DNA of 64,000 nucleotides from CAZNPA01 sp964575095 (GTDB lineage Bacteria > Pseudomonadota > Alphaproteobacteria > Rickettsiales > SXRF01). The stretch spans positions 124,001 through 188,000 of the forward strand of contig CAZNPA010000003.1 of assembly GCA_964575095.1 (NCBI GenBank), in the 5' to 3' direction. This document shows, piece after piece, positions 16,591-24,320 of the stretch. Every line of letters starts with the position of its first letter. The first letter of the stretch is position 1. Made by a program: the position numbers and the translations under genes. The notes under the pieces were generated by a model, which saw only the letters and a program-made list of their open reading frames with translations, was not told the DNA's origin and ran no database searches.

Positions 16591-17249
16591 TCAATCCCCA
16601 GCGTTTTATGCGTCTGCAACGAAAGCCGGTAGCCGTGCCGCATCGAGAGCGTCAGCGCCAGCGCCAGATTATCGGCATTTTTCTGCTCATTGTATTCATC
16701 CATCGGCTGCACGTAGACCGGCGTATTATATTTTTCCTGCCCGACATCACCGACATGGTTATAGCGATTATCGTTGGCGCTGATGATAAATTTAAAGGCG
16801 TTGATACGTGCGAGCAAATCCTCGCGCACCGAAAAATATCCCTGCCCGGTATTCTTAGGCGAGCAGACGATATCGACGCCCTCCGGCAGCGGCACATAAA
16901 GCGTGCCGTTGGTTTCGATCTGCACCTTGAAGCCCTCGATAAGTAATGCCTCGCAGAGCGGTGCGATATTTTGCCGAAGCGGCTCGCCGCCAGTGATGAC
17001 GATCAGCTTGCAAAGCTCTCCGGCCAGGACTTTTACCCGCGCCACAATATTCTCCAGCGGTTGCTCGGCATAACCTTCGAAATCGGTATCGCAAAAATGG
17101 CAGGCGAGGTTGCAGCCGCCCAGCCGCACGAACACCGCCGGCCAGCCGGTATACGGCCCCTCGCCTTGCAAGGTCGGAAATATATGCTTGATCGCAAGCA
17201 TGCTGCCATCGCTTTGTATCGGTTTTCGTATGGGGTTGTTTCCGCGCAT
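16587..17249 (-). CDS. queE: 7-carboxy-7-deazaguanine synthase
   Basis: 220-residue radical SAM enzyme that rearranges carboxy-tetrahydropterin to 7-carboxy-7-deazaguanine, the step before QueC. The cluster motif is CNLACHFC (C46, C50, C53). The preceding FPTLQGEGPYTGWPAVFVRL is typical of QueE. The first 16 residues (MRGNNPIRKP...) may be an extension; MLAIKH at residue 17 is an alternative start. The upstream start overlaps the trmB stop by one base. QueD and FolE-type genes are not in the window. Confidence 0.95.
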   Translation of the reverse strand: MRGNNPIRKPIQSDGSMLAIKHIFPTLQGEGPYTGWPAVFVRLGGCNLACHFCDTDFEGYAEQPLENIVARVKVLAGELCKLIVITGGEPLRQNIAPLCEALLIEGFKVQIETNGTLYVPLPEGVDIVCSPKNTGQGYFSVREDLLARINAFKFIISANDNRYNHVGDVGQEKYNTPVYVQPMDEYNEQKNADNLALALTLSMRHGYRLSLQTHKTLGIE

Positions 17250-17965
17250 TACACCCTCACGAAATTAAGGTAGGTCGGCATCCCCGCTAAGCGTTTCTGT
17301 TCATAGCGCGTCGTAATCCAGTCAGCAGGCGGATTTAGCCAATCGTCGCAACTCTTGGCTGTCCACGAAAAATCGGAATGTGGTAGTAATTGCTCCAACA
17401 TCCAGGTGCAATAATCGGCGTGATCGGTGGCGAGCCGAAGCTCCGCGCCCGGTTTCATGATGCGCGCCAACGAACCCAAAAAATCCTTCGAGATTAGCCG
17501 CCGCTTGTGGTGACGCGCCTTGGGCCATGGGTCGGGATAGAGAATAAAGATACGGTCAAGCGAAGCATCCGGCAGTTTTTCAATGAGGAGCCGCGCATCG
17601 CCGGGATAGATGCGGACGTTTTCCAATTTGTGGCTTTCGATATTCTTGAGCAACTCGGCGATGCCGTTGATGTAGGGCTCGCAGCCGATGATGCCGACAT
17701 CGCGGTGCTCTGCCGCCTGATAGACCAGATGCTCGCCGCCGCCGAAGCCGATTTCGAGGTAGATGTGGGGAACTGGAGAACTGGAGAGTCGGGGAAAAAG
17801 AGAATGTAATTCTTCTCCAGTTCTCCAATTCTCCATTTCTTCAGTTCCAATTTCTATCTGTGGCAGCAACCCATCCATCAGCTCCTGCTTGCCCGCGCGC
17901 AAGCGGCGACCGCGACGGCGGCCATAGGAGGCAATCATAGGATGTTTTTGATTATGCATGTGCAC
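17249..17965 (-). CDS. trmB: tRNA (guanine-N7-)-methyltransferase
   Basis: 238-residue SAM-dependent enzyme that makes m7G46 in tRNA variable loops. SAM-binding segment YLEIGFGGGEHL (residues 69-80) and the tRNA-binding signature YPDPWPKARHHKRR (143-156) are intact, as is the C-terminal WITTRYEQKRLAGMPTY. Residues 40-67, between the basic N terminus (SYGRRRGRRLRAGKQ) and the first strand, are encoded by an 8-nt-unit inverted repeat and have no counterpart I recognise in the family. First gene of trmB-queE-queC. Confidence 0.93.
   Translation of the reverse strand: MHMHNQKHPMIASYGRRRGRRLRAGKQELMDGLLPQIEIGTEEMENWRTGEELHSLFPRLSSSPVPHIYLEIGFGGGEHLVYQAAEHRDVGIIGCEPYINGIAELLKNIESHKLENVRIYPGDARLLIEKLPDASLDRIFILYPDPWPKARHHKRRLISKDFLGSLARIMKPGAELRLATDHADYCTWMLEQLLPHSDFSWTAKSCDDWLNPPADWITTRYEQKRLAGMPTYLNFVRV
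17765..17848. repeat. Octamer-unit inverted repeat inside trmB
   Basis: Left arm (17769-17787) holds two copies of gaactgga; the right arm (17811-17839) holds the complementary units tctccagt, tctccaat and tctccatt. The arms flank a short purine-rich spacer. The whole insert is in frame in trmB, adding about 28 residues. Confidence 0.85.
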
Positions 17966-18001
17966 TATTCTACGGCCAATAAATATATATTAACAAGTGT
18001 A

Positions 18002-18030
18002 TTGACTCGGGGCAGTTTCGCTAAGATAAA
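18002..18030 (+). promoter_or_regulatory. Probable sigma-70 promoter for the small secreted protein
   Basis: TTGACT (18002-18007), 17-nt spacer, GATAAA (18025-18030). It would start transcription near 18037, leaving a leader of about 58 nt before the ATG at 18095. Confidence 0.55.
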
Positions 18031-18094
18031 TTTACCTGTAAGGACGTACAAACCGCCTTATGTCATGCAACCTCAACAAAAGAAAGGATTCTCC

Positions 18095-18337
18095 ATGCAA
18101 TCTCTAAAAGAGTCTTTAATCACCTTAGCCGCCCTCGGCCTCATCATCCTGGCGCCGTCAACGTCCATGTCCCAGGATGGGCAGCAGCAACCATATTTAG
18201 TAAACGTATGCCACTGCCAGATAGATCCGAACGATCCTCCGATTACCTACGTGGGTATGGAGACATGCGAGGACATCGAGGAGTGGTACCTGGAACTGGA
18301 CGGTCAATGCGTATACGATGTTGAATGGAGGTACTAA
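18095..18337 (+). CDS. Small secreted cysteine-containing protein
   Basis: 80-residue protein with a Sec signal peptide (residues 1-27: MQSLKESL, hydrophobic core LAALGLIILAP, cut near SMSQ). The mature part has four cysteines (VCHCQ, ETCED, GQCVYD) and many acidic and aromatic residues, suggesting a small disulfide-stabilised periplasmic or secreted domain. I recognise no family. AAAGGA precedes the ATG. It has its own promoter and a strong terminator, so it is expressed alone. Confidence 0.68.
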   Translation: MQSLKESLITLAALGLIILAPSTSMSQDGQQQPYLVNVCHCQIDPNDPPITYVGMETCEDIEEWYLELDGQCVYDVEWRY

Positions 18338-18364
18338 GCATCCGAAATGATGCGAGCCAATAAC

Positions 18365-18401
18365 CACCGCCCGCGCTGCCTAGCAGCGCGGGCGGTGCTG
18401 T
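18365..18401 (+). terminator. Long GC-rich hairpin terminator
   Basis: caccgcccgcgctgc (18365-18379) pairs perfectly with gcagcgcgggcggtg (18383-18397), followed by ctgtttt. It separates the small secreted-protein gene from the convergent metK and may stop transcription from the left. Confidence 0.8.
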
Positions 18402-18417
18402 TTTCAGATCATTCCGG

Positions 18418-19644
18418 CTAAATCACAGCTGATTTTGGCGCAGCGCTTTTCTTGGCGGTCTTAAAATGATCGGAGAGAGCCTGTGCGAGATCGAGTTTCT
18501 CCCAACTGAAGCCGCCGGTAGAATCCGGCTCGCGGCCGAAATGGCCATACGCCGCCGTGCGCGCGTAAATCGGGCGGTTGAGTTTCAGATATTCGCGAAT
18601 GCCGCGCGGACTTAAATCGACCAGATCCTGCAACGTCTTTTCGAGTTTGGCTTCGTCGACGCTACCGGTGCCGGCCGTGCTGACATAAAACGACAACGGC
18701 TTCGACACGCCGATGGCGTATGACAATTGAATCGTGCAGCGGTCGGCGAGTCCTGCCGCAACAACGTTCTTGGCGAGATAGCGCGCCATGTACGCCGCCG
18801 AGCGATCGACCTTTGTCGGGTCCTTGCCGGAGAACGCGCCACCGCCGTGCGGCGCTGCGCCGCCGTAAGTATCAACAATAATTTTTCTCCCCGTCAGGCC
18901 GCAATCGCCATCGGGACCGCCAATGATGAACTGACCGGTGGGGTTGACGTAAAATTCTTTTTCATCGCACATCCAGTTTTTATCCGGCAGCGCTTCCATC
19001 ACATACGGACGCACGATCTCGCGCACCTGTTTTTGCGTGAGGCCTTCGGCATGCTGCGTCGAAACGACGATCGACGTCGCCTTTACCGGAACGCCGTTTT
19101 CATAGAGCAGCGACACCTGGCTCTTGGCGTCGGGACCGAGACCCTTAGCCGCGCCACTGTGACGCGCGCGCGATAAACCCAACAGGATGCGGTTAGCCAG
19201 TTGAATGGGAGCCGGCATCAGCACTTTGGTTTCATTGCAGGCAAAACCGAACATGATGCCTTGATCGCCGGCGCCTTCGTCTTTATCGGCAGCGGAATCG
19301 ACGCCCATGGCGATGTCAGCCGACTGGCTGTGCAGGTGCACATAGACATCCATATTATCAGCATGGAAACCTTTTTGCAGATAGCCGATCTCGCGCACCT
19401 TGTCGCGCGCGATTTTCTCGATGTCGGCTTTGGTGATATTTTCGGCGCCGCGCGTTTCGCCGGCGATGACGATGGTGTTGGTGGTGGCCAAACACTCCGC
19501 CGCAACGCGCGCCTGCGGGTTTTCGGCCAGCATGGCATCGACGATGGCGTCGGAAATCTGGTCGCAAACCTTATCGGGATGGCCTTCGGCCACCGATTCG
19601 CTGGTGAAGATATACTGGCTGCGGTTGGAAAAATTATCCGACAT
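18418..19644 (-). CDS. metK: S-adenosylmethionine synthetase
   Basis: 408-residue enzyme that makes SAM from methionine and ATP. Conserved segments: FTSESVAEGHPDKVCDQISD near the N terminus, GAGDQGIMFGFA, and GGGAFSGKDPTKVDRSAAY. Length fits. MSDNF at 19644 is preferred because AAGGGA lies just upstream; an in-frame ATG at 19671 would add nine residues. A SAM-II-like element lies in the leader, consistent with feedback repression by the product. It follows the XRE regulator gene on the same strand with a 185-nt gap. Confidence 0.97.
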   Translation of the reverse strand: MSDNFSNRSQYIFTSESVAEGHPDKVCDQISDAIVDAMLAENPQARVAAECLATTNTIVIAGETRGAENITKADIEKIARDKVREIGYLQKGFHADNMDVYVHLHSQSADIAMGVDSAADKDEGAGDQGIMFGFACNETKVLMPAPIQLANRILLGLSRARHSGAAKGLGPDAKSQVSLLYENGVPVKATSIVVSTQHAEGLTQKQVREIVRPYVMEALPDKNWMCDEKEFYVNPTGQFIIGGPDGDCGLTGRKIIVDTYGGAAPHGGGAFSGKDPTKVDRSAAYMARYLAKNVVAAGLADRCTIQLSYAIGVSKPLSFYVSTAGTGSVDEAKLEKTLQDLVDLSPRGIREYLKLNRPIYARTAAYGHFGREPDSTGGFSWEKLDLAQALSDHFKTAKKSAAPKSAVI

Positions 19645-19714
19645 GTGATTTTCCCTTTTTTGTTCAATCATAAGTTGTGGGGAGAAACACTTACCGAATA
19701 TAGCTGCGCTACCC

Positions 19715-19775
19715 TCGGATCGCTTAGACCATTTTTTTTATACGGTGGTGGCAAGCTCCCCAAATCCCCACCGGA
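19715..19775 (-). ncRNA. Likely SAM-II riboswitch in the metK leader
   Basis: On the minus strand P1 is cggtgg/ccaccg; its loop contains ggatttggggagcttgc, and the 3' part is tataaaaaaaatggtctaag then gatcc. This follows the SAM-II pattern: short P1, GAUUU...CUUGC in the loop, an A-rich joining segment, a CUAA-like element, and a 3' pairing back to the loop (UCC with GGA). TTGACA at 19812-19817 with CCTATA complement at 19792-19797 could be its promoter, though the 14-nt spacing is short. A second hairpin (ccga...tcgg) follows before the ribosome site. Confidence 0.7.
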
Positions 19776-19829
19776 ATCCAGTGCCGGGAACCCTATAACA
19801 ACGGAATAAAATGTCAAGAAACCGTGCGC

Positions 19830-20279
19830 TTAGTCCAATATGGCGCGGTTGTCGGCCACGGCGCGCACCAAATCCGCCAGCCGCTTCCTGATGACCTGCT
19901 CGTTAATGCGCTTGAACGCTTTCATGATCTCAAGCGATTCCCTATCTGATACAGTTTTATGGTCGAACTTATCCGATGCCGCTTCAGAAAAACCGGAAGC
20001 GCCTTTCGCGCTTTGCGCTGAAAACGAATCCAACCCTTCGAAGAAATAGGCCACCGGAACGTTCATGAAACGGGCGAATTCATAGAGCCTTCCGGCATTC
20101 ATGGCATTGCTGCCTTTTTCGTATTTCTGAACCTGCTGAAACGTAATGCCCACCGCGCGTGCAACGGCTTCCTGGCTTAGTCCCATCAGGGTGCGGCGCA
20201 GGCGCAGGCGCTTGCCGACATGGGCGTCAACATCTTGTTTGGAAACAGCGCGGGCGGAGGAAGTTTTGGTCATGGTCAT
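19830..20279 (-). CDS. XRE-family transcriptional regulator
   Basis: 149-residue DNA-binding protein. The helix-turn-helix is at about residues 20-75: VGKRLRLRRTLMGLSQEAVA, then VGITFQQVQKYEKGSNAMNA. The C-terminal half is a helical region with a conserved ending (INEQVIRKRLADLVRAVA). The start at 20279 (MTMTK) is preferred; an ATG 28 codons upstream is in frame but encodes atypical sequence. Genes of this type lie between lnt and metK in many alphaproteobacteria; targets are unknown. Confidence 0.88.
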   Translation of the reverse strand: MTMTKTSSARAVSKQDVDAHVGKRLRLRRTLMGLSQEAVARAVGITFQQVQKYEKGSNAMNAGRLYEFARFMNVPVAYFFEGLDSFSAQSAKGASGFSEAASDKFDHKTVSDRESLEIMKAFKRINEQVIRKRLADLVRAVADNRAILD

Positions 20280-20372
20280 CGTGCTCAACAAATCTTTCTG
20301 GAATCGATTAAAATATACCGGAATAAGGCCTGTACTATTCGCAAAATCTGATGCAACTTGCAAGCGAATCTT

Positions 20373-21890
20373 TTAATTATTTTTACTTTGGCGTTGACCT
20401 ATTGTTAATACGAATCCAGCTAAAGTTAACGCCAGCAACATAAAATCTCCATACCGGACATATACCGTGTCATCGGCTCTGGCCTTTGGTAATGGCGTAT
20501 CTAGAACCCCCTGTTCTTGCAAGCCGATTTGAGATAGAATCCTACCAAAAGCGTCGGTTACTATCGTCACGCCGGAATTGGACACCCGCACCAGCGGCAC
20601 GCCTAATTCCACCGCACGTGCACGCGCCATGTGCATGTGCTGGTACGGCCCGGAGCTATTGCCGAACCAGGCATCGTTGGTAAGGTTGAGCAGCCACTCG
20701 GGTCTGGTGTCACTTGCCTTGACAAATTCCGGAAAAATAACCTCGTAGCAAATCAGCGGTTCGACCGGCGGCAATCCCTGCCAGTGAAATGTCGCCGCCC
20801 CCGGCCCGGATGAAAAATCTTTCGCGCCCACCGGCATCAGCCATGACGCAGGAATAAAATTCCGAAATGGGATGAATTCACCGAACGGTACCAGTTTATT
20901 TTTATCGTAGCTGCCAGCCACACGCCCCTGATGATCCACCGCAACGATACTGTTAAAAAGTTTCCAGTCTTTTTCGCTACCCTCGGTGCGCAGGCTGCCG
21001 GTAATGAGCAATGCCGGCTTGGGCATGGCGGCGCCGAGCAGCCGCGAAAGCGGCGAATCGTTCTTAAGGGCGAACGGCACCGCCGTCTCCGGCCAGATGA
21101 CATGCGTGATGTTTTCCAACCCCGGCGATTGCGTCAGCCGCACATATTCCTTCACGCCCTGCATCTGATATCCGGGTTCCCATTTCTGCCGCTGCTGGAT
21201 ATTGGCCTGCACCAGACGCAACTTCACATCCGGCACATAGGCAGTTTCATGCCGAAGCTCGTTCGTGCCCCACAACGCACCGCCGAGCAGCAGCCCATAA
21301 GAAACACCGATGACCGCCCATATCTTTTTTCTGCTGATTGCGGCATCCAGCCATACAATCGGAACGGCGCCAAGAAATACGGCAAACCATGTAAGCCCGT
21401 ACATTCCAACCAGCGACGCCAGTTGCAACAGCGCGTCGCAGCAGGTGAAGCTATAGCCGGCCAGATTCCACGGAAAGCCGGTGAATAAATGCCCGCGCGC
21501 GTATTCGACCAGCATCCAAATGACGGAAAAAACGAAGATACCGGCAATGCCGCGGCAGCGGGTGATTTTAAACAGCAGGCAGGCGACACCATGATAAACC
21601 GCAATCACCGCCGTCAATGCGAACAGCGCAAACGGGATCAGCCAGGCAAATTTTTCCGGATCGGTGAGAAGCGCTATCGTAAACCAATAAAGCCCGCTGA
21701 TGGAAAATCCCCAGCCCCACCACCAGCCGTCGGCGAAGGCGCGGCGGGGCGATAGGGCGCGGTCAATAAGCCAATACAGCCCGCCGAATGCCGGTATCAG
21801 TAATGGAAAGAAAAAGAACGGCGGCAGCGTGAGCGTCGCCAATACGCCGCAAGCAAAGGCAAAGCCGTTGCGGCGCCAGCCGGTTATCAC
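20373..21890 (-). CDS. lnt: Apolipoprotein N-acyltransferase
   Basis: 505-residue inner-membrane enzyme that adds the third acyl chain to lipoproteins. Six or so N-terminal membrane segments (residues 8-205) precede a periplasmic nitrilase-fold domain with catalytic triad E268 (VIWPETAVPF), K332 (DKNKLVPFGEF) and C381 (LICYEVIFPEF), positions close to the E. coli enzyme. A final membrane segment is at about 475-495. Its start overlaps the corC stop (ATGA). Works in the same pathway as LolA encoded earlier in the window. Confidence 0.95.
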   Translation of the reverse strand: MITGWRRNGFAFACGVLATLTLPPFFFFPLLIPAFGGLYWLIDRALSPRRAFADGWWWGWGFSISGLYWFTIALLTDPEKFAWLIPFALFALTAVIAVYHGVACLLFKITRCRGIAGIFVFSVIWMLVEYARGHLFTGFPWNLAGYSFTCCDALLQLASLVGMYGLTWFAVFLGAVPIVWLDAAISRKKIWAVIGVSYGLLLGGALWGTNELRHETAYVPDVKLRLVQANIQQRQKWEPGYQMQGVKEYVRLTQSPGLENITHVIWPETAVPFALKNDSPLSRLLGAAMPKPALLITGSLRTEGSEKDWKLFNSIVAVDHQGRVAGSYDKNKLVPFGEFIPFRNFIPASWLMPVGAKDFSSGPGAATFHWQGLPPVEPLICYEVIFPEFVKASDTRPEWLLNLTNDAWFGNSSGPYQHMHMARARAVELGVPLVRVSNSGVTIVTDAFGRILSQIGLQEQGVLDTPLPKARADDTVYVRYGDFMLLALTLAGFVLTIGQRQSKNN

Positions 21891-22807
21891 GTCAAAATCC
21901 GCACTTTGTTAATCCGACGTGGGTCGGCGTCGACAATCTCGAACCGGATGCCGGTCGGATGGGAAATCATCTCGCCTTTCGCCGGCACACGGCTGAGCTG
22001 GAAAAAAATCAGCCCGCCCAGCGTGTCGAACTCACCGATTTTCTCTTCGGTGACCAGATTGAGCCCCAGTTTTTGTTCCAGCGTTTCTATCGGAATGCGG
22101 GCGGTAACCTCGTAGATGCGGTCGGAGATGCGCGCGACGGCCTCGTCCTCGTTGCCGGTGTCGTGCTCGTCCTGGATGTCGCCGACGATCTTCTCGAATA
22201 AGTCCTCGAGCGTAATCAGCCCGTCGGTGCCACCATATTCGTCGACAACAATGGCGAGGTGCGTACCGGATTTCCGCATCTTGACCAGAAGGTCGATGAT
22301 GCGCATCGACGGCGGCACCAGAAGCAGATTGCGCATGAGGCTCGGCAGGTCGTACCCCATGTCGCCGGAAAGCATCGGCAGTAAATCTTTGACGTGAATG
22401 AAGCCCAGCATCTGGTCCAGCGTGTCGCGGTAGACCGGAATGCGCGTATGGCGGTAGCGCAGGATATGCTGCTTGAGCTGCAACAAGGAAATCGTATGCG
22501 GTACGGCGGCGATGTCGTTACGCGGGACCATGATGTCGCTGACCTTGATGTCACCGAACGACAGCACGTTATGCAGCATGCGCTTTTCTTCTAACGGCAG
22601 CGTTTCTTCCGTCTGCTCTTCGTGCTCCTCAATGACTTCTTCCAGCGTTTCCTTGAGCGTATAGCCGGGGCGGAAAAAAAGCAGCGCCTTAAGCCAGCTG
22701 CGCATGGTCTGCCACAACGACGCAGCCTCCTCCTCCGGCGAAGCGGCGTCGGTCGTGACATCGGTGCGTGGCAACGGGGAATCGTGGGTATGGCTGGCGG
22801 GTTTCAT
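21887..22807 (-). CDS. corC: CorC/HlyC-type CBS-domain protein
   Basis: 306-residue cytoplasmic protein with two CBS domains (about residues 95-215, including VSDIMVPRNDIAAV, HTRIPVYRDTLDQMLGFIHVK and VDEYGGTDGLITLEDLFE) and a C-terminal CorC_HlyC domain (YEVTARIPIETL..., RFEIVDADPRRINKV). It is usually linked to Mg/Co efflux or membrane-associated transport. It lies between ybeY and lnt in the conserved ybeZ-ybeY-ybeX-lnt order. Confidence 0.93.
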   Translation of the reverse strand: MKPASHTHDSPLPRTDVTTDAASPEEEAASLWQTMRSWLKALLFFRPGYTLKETLEEVIEEHEEQTEETLPLEEKRMLHNVLSFGDIKVSDIMVPRNDIAAVPHTISLLQLKQHILRYRHTRIPVYRDTLDQMLGFIHVKDLLPMLSGDMGYDLPSLMRNLLLVPPSMRIIDLLVKMRKSGTHLAIVVDEYGGTDGLITLEDLFEKIVGDIQDEHDTGNEDEAVARISDRIYEVTARIPIETLEQKLGLNLVTEEKIGEFDTLGGLIFFQLSRVPAKGEMISHPTGIRFEIVDADPRRINKVRILT

Positions 22808-22843
22808 AGGTATTGCATGCAGTCTAGAAGGTCGCAGGAATTT

Positions 22844-23314
22844 CTACAAGTATGGATTGTTAATACCAAGTTTTTTAAGGATTTTTATCTCCAGATTCTC
22901 CATCGCCTGCGCCTCTTTCGCCCGCATGTGGTCATGCCCCAGAAGATGCAGCATGCCGTGCACCAGTAAATGCGTCGCATGCGCGCGCACGGTCTTGCCC
23001 TGCTCCTTCGCCTCGCGCTCGACGGTCTGGCGGGCGAGGACGATGTCGCCTAAATAAGGGGATTGGGGATTCGGGATTGGGGATTCGGGGAAAGATAGGA
23101 CATTGGTCGGTTTATCCTTGCCGCGAAATTGCTTATTTAATTTGCGGACGAAAGCATCGTCGGCAAGCACGACCGTTACCCCGAATCCCCAATCCCGAAT
23201 CCCCAATCCCGAACTTTCTAGCGCCGTCTCGCACGCGGCGCGCACGGTCTTGCCGTAAGGCCTAAGCAGCGCCCTCCAGCGCGCATCTTGCACCTGCACC
23301 GTAATGGAAATCAT
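22844..23314 (-). CDS. ybeY: Endoribonuclease YbeY
   Basis: 156-residue metallo-endoribonuclease for 16S rRNA 3' maturation and ribosome quality control. The zinc motif HGMLHLLGHDH gives H119, H123 and H129; RGKDKPTNVLSFP and LGDIVLA flank the substrate groove. Two short segments, at about residues 36-45 (LGIRDWGFG) and 77-88 (ESPIPNPQSP), are encoded by the arms of a perfect inverted repeat. The start at 23314 leaves one base between it and the phoH stop. Confidence 0.94.
   Translation of the reverse strand: MISITVQVQDARWRALLRPYGKTVRAACETALESSGLGIRDWGFGVTVVLADDAFVRKLNKQFRGKDKPTNVLSFPESPIPNPQSPYLGDIVLARQTVEREAKEQGKTVRAHATHLLVHGMLHLLGHDHMRAKEAQAMENLEIKILKKLGINNPYL
23059..23210. repeat. Heptamer-unit inverted repeat inside ybeY
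   Basis: Left arm 23059-23090 is gggattggggattc twice plus gggg, i.e. 7-nt units gggattg and gggattc. The right arm 23179-23210 is its exact reverse complement over 32 nt. The 88-nt spacer encodes the conserved RGKDKPTNVLSF core. Both arms are in frame. Confidence 0.92.
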
Positions 23315-23315
23315 A

Positions 23316-24320
23316 TTACGAAGATGGAGGGGTTTTCTTTTTCCGGTCCCACTCATCGTAGGCCTGAATGATTCTTGCCGCCAGCGGATGGCGCACGACG
23401 TCGACATCGGTAAAGCGCACCATGCCGATGCTGTCGATATTTTCCAGCTTGCGCACGGCATCGCCCAATCCGGATTTCACGTCCTTGGGCAGGTCGGTCT
23501 GCGACAGGTCGCCGGTCACCACCATGCGCGAGCGCTCGCCCATGCGCGTTAAAAACATCTTCATCTGCGTCGGCGTCGTATTCTGCGCCTCGTCTAAGAT
23601 TACGAAGGAATTGGAGAACGTGCGGCCGCGCATGAATGCCAGCGGCGCCACTTCGATCTCGCCGTTTTCCATGTGCTTGAGCAGGCGCTCGGTCGGCATC
23701 ATGTCCTGCAGCGCGTCGTAAAGCGGCCGCAAATACGGATCGACTTTTTCTTTCAAATCGCCGGGCAGGAAGCCCAGCTTCTCGCCCGCCTCCACCGCCG
23801 GGCGCGAAAGGATGATGCGCTCGACGCGCTGGCTCATGAACGCCGCCACCGCCTGCGCCACCGCCAGATAGGTCTTGCCGGTTCCGGCCGGCCCCAATGC
23901 GAACACGAGGTCGTATTTCGCTAGCGCCTCCATATAATTTGCCTGCACCGGCGAATAGGGACGGATGGTTTTTTTGAACGTCTTGATGATCTGGCCACCA
24001 CCGTCTTTGTCTTTGCCGGAATCCACCATCGCCGTCATGCGAATCGCCGCATCCACCTGTGCCATACCCACCTCCCTGCCTTTTTCGATATCGGCATAAA
24101 GCCCCTCGATCACGCCGCGGCTGGCCTCGACGTCGCCCTTCTCGCCGGTCAGCGCCAGCACGTTGCCGCGCGATGAGGCCTGGACGTTGAACTTCTTTTC
24201 GATGCGCAGCAAGTGCGCGTCGCTCTCGCCGAAGAGCATGGGCAGCAGCGCGTTATCGCGGAATACCATATTGATGCTGACGCCTTGCGGTTCATGGTTG
24301 CCGTTTTTTCCTTTCATCAA
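23316..24320 (-). CDS. phoH: PhoH-like ATPase (YbeZ)
   Basis: 334-residue PhoH-type P-loop protein. An N-terminal KH-like region (residues 15-80) precedes the ATPase with Walker A LGPAGTGKTYLAVAQ (about residues 140-153), LSRPAVEAGEKLGFLPGDL and VILDEAQNTTPTQMKMFLTR. YbeZ partners YbeY in rRNA processing. The start overlaps the miaB stop by four bases. Confidence 0.95.
   Translation of the reverse strand: MMKGKNGNHEPQGVSINMVFRDNALLPMLFGESDAHLLRIEKKFNVQASSRGNVLALTGEKGDVEASRGVIEGLYADIEKGREVGMAQVDAAIRMTAMVDSGKDKDGGGQIIKTFKKTIRPYSPVQANYMEALAKYDLVFALGPAGTGKTYLAVAQAVAAFMSQRVERIILSRPAVEAGEKLGFLPGDLKEKVDPYLRPLYDALQDMMPTERLLKHMENGEIEVAPLAFMRGRTFSNSFVILDEAQNTTPTQMKMFLTRMGERSRMVVTGDLSQTDLPKDVKSGLGDAVRKLENIDSIGMVRFTDVDVVRHPLAARIIQAYDEWDRKKKTPPSS

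Noticed and set aside
22704..23057. Plus-strand frame across the corC/ybeY boundary
   Set aside because: Overlaps two well-supported minus-strand genes and has no domain.
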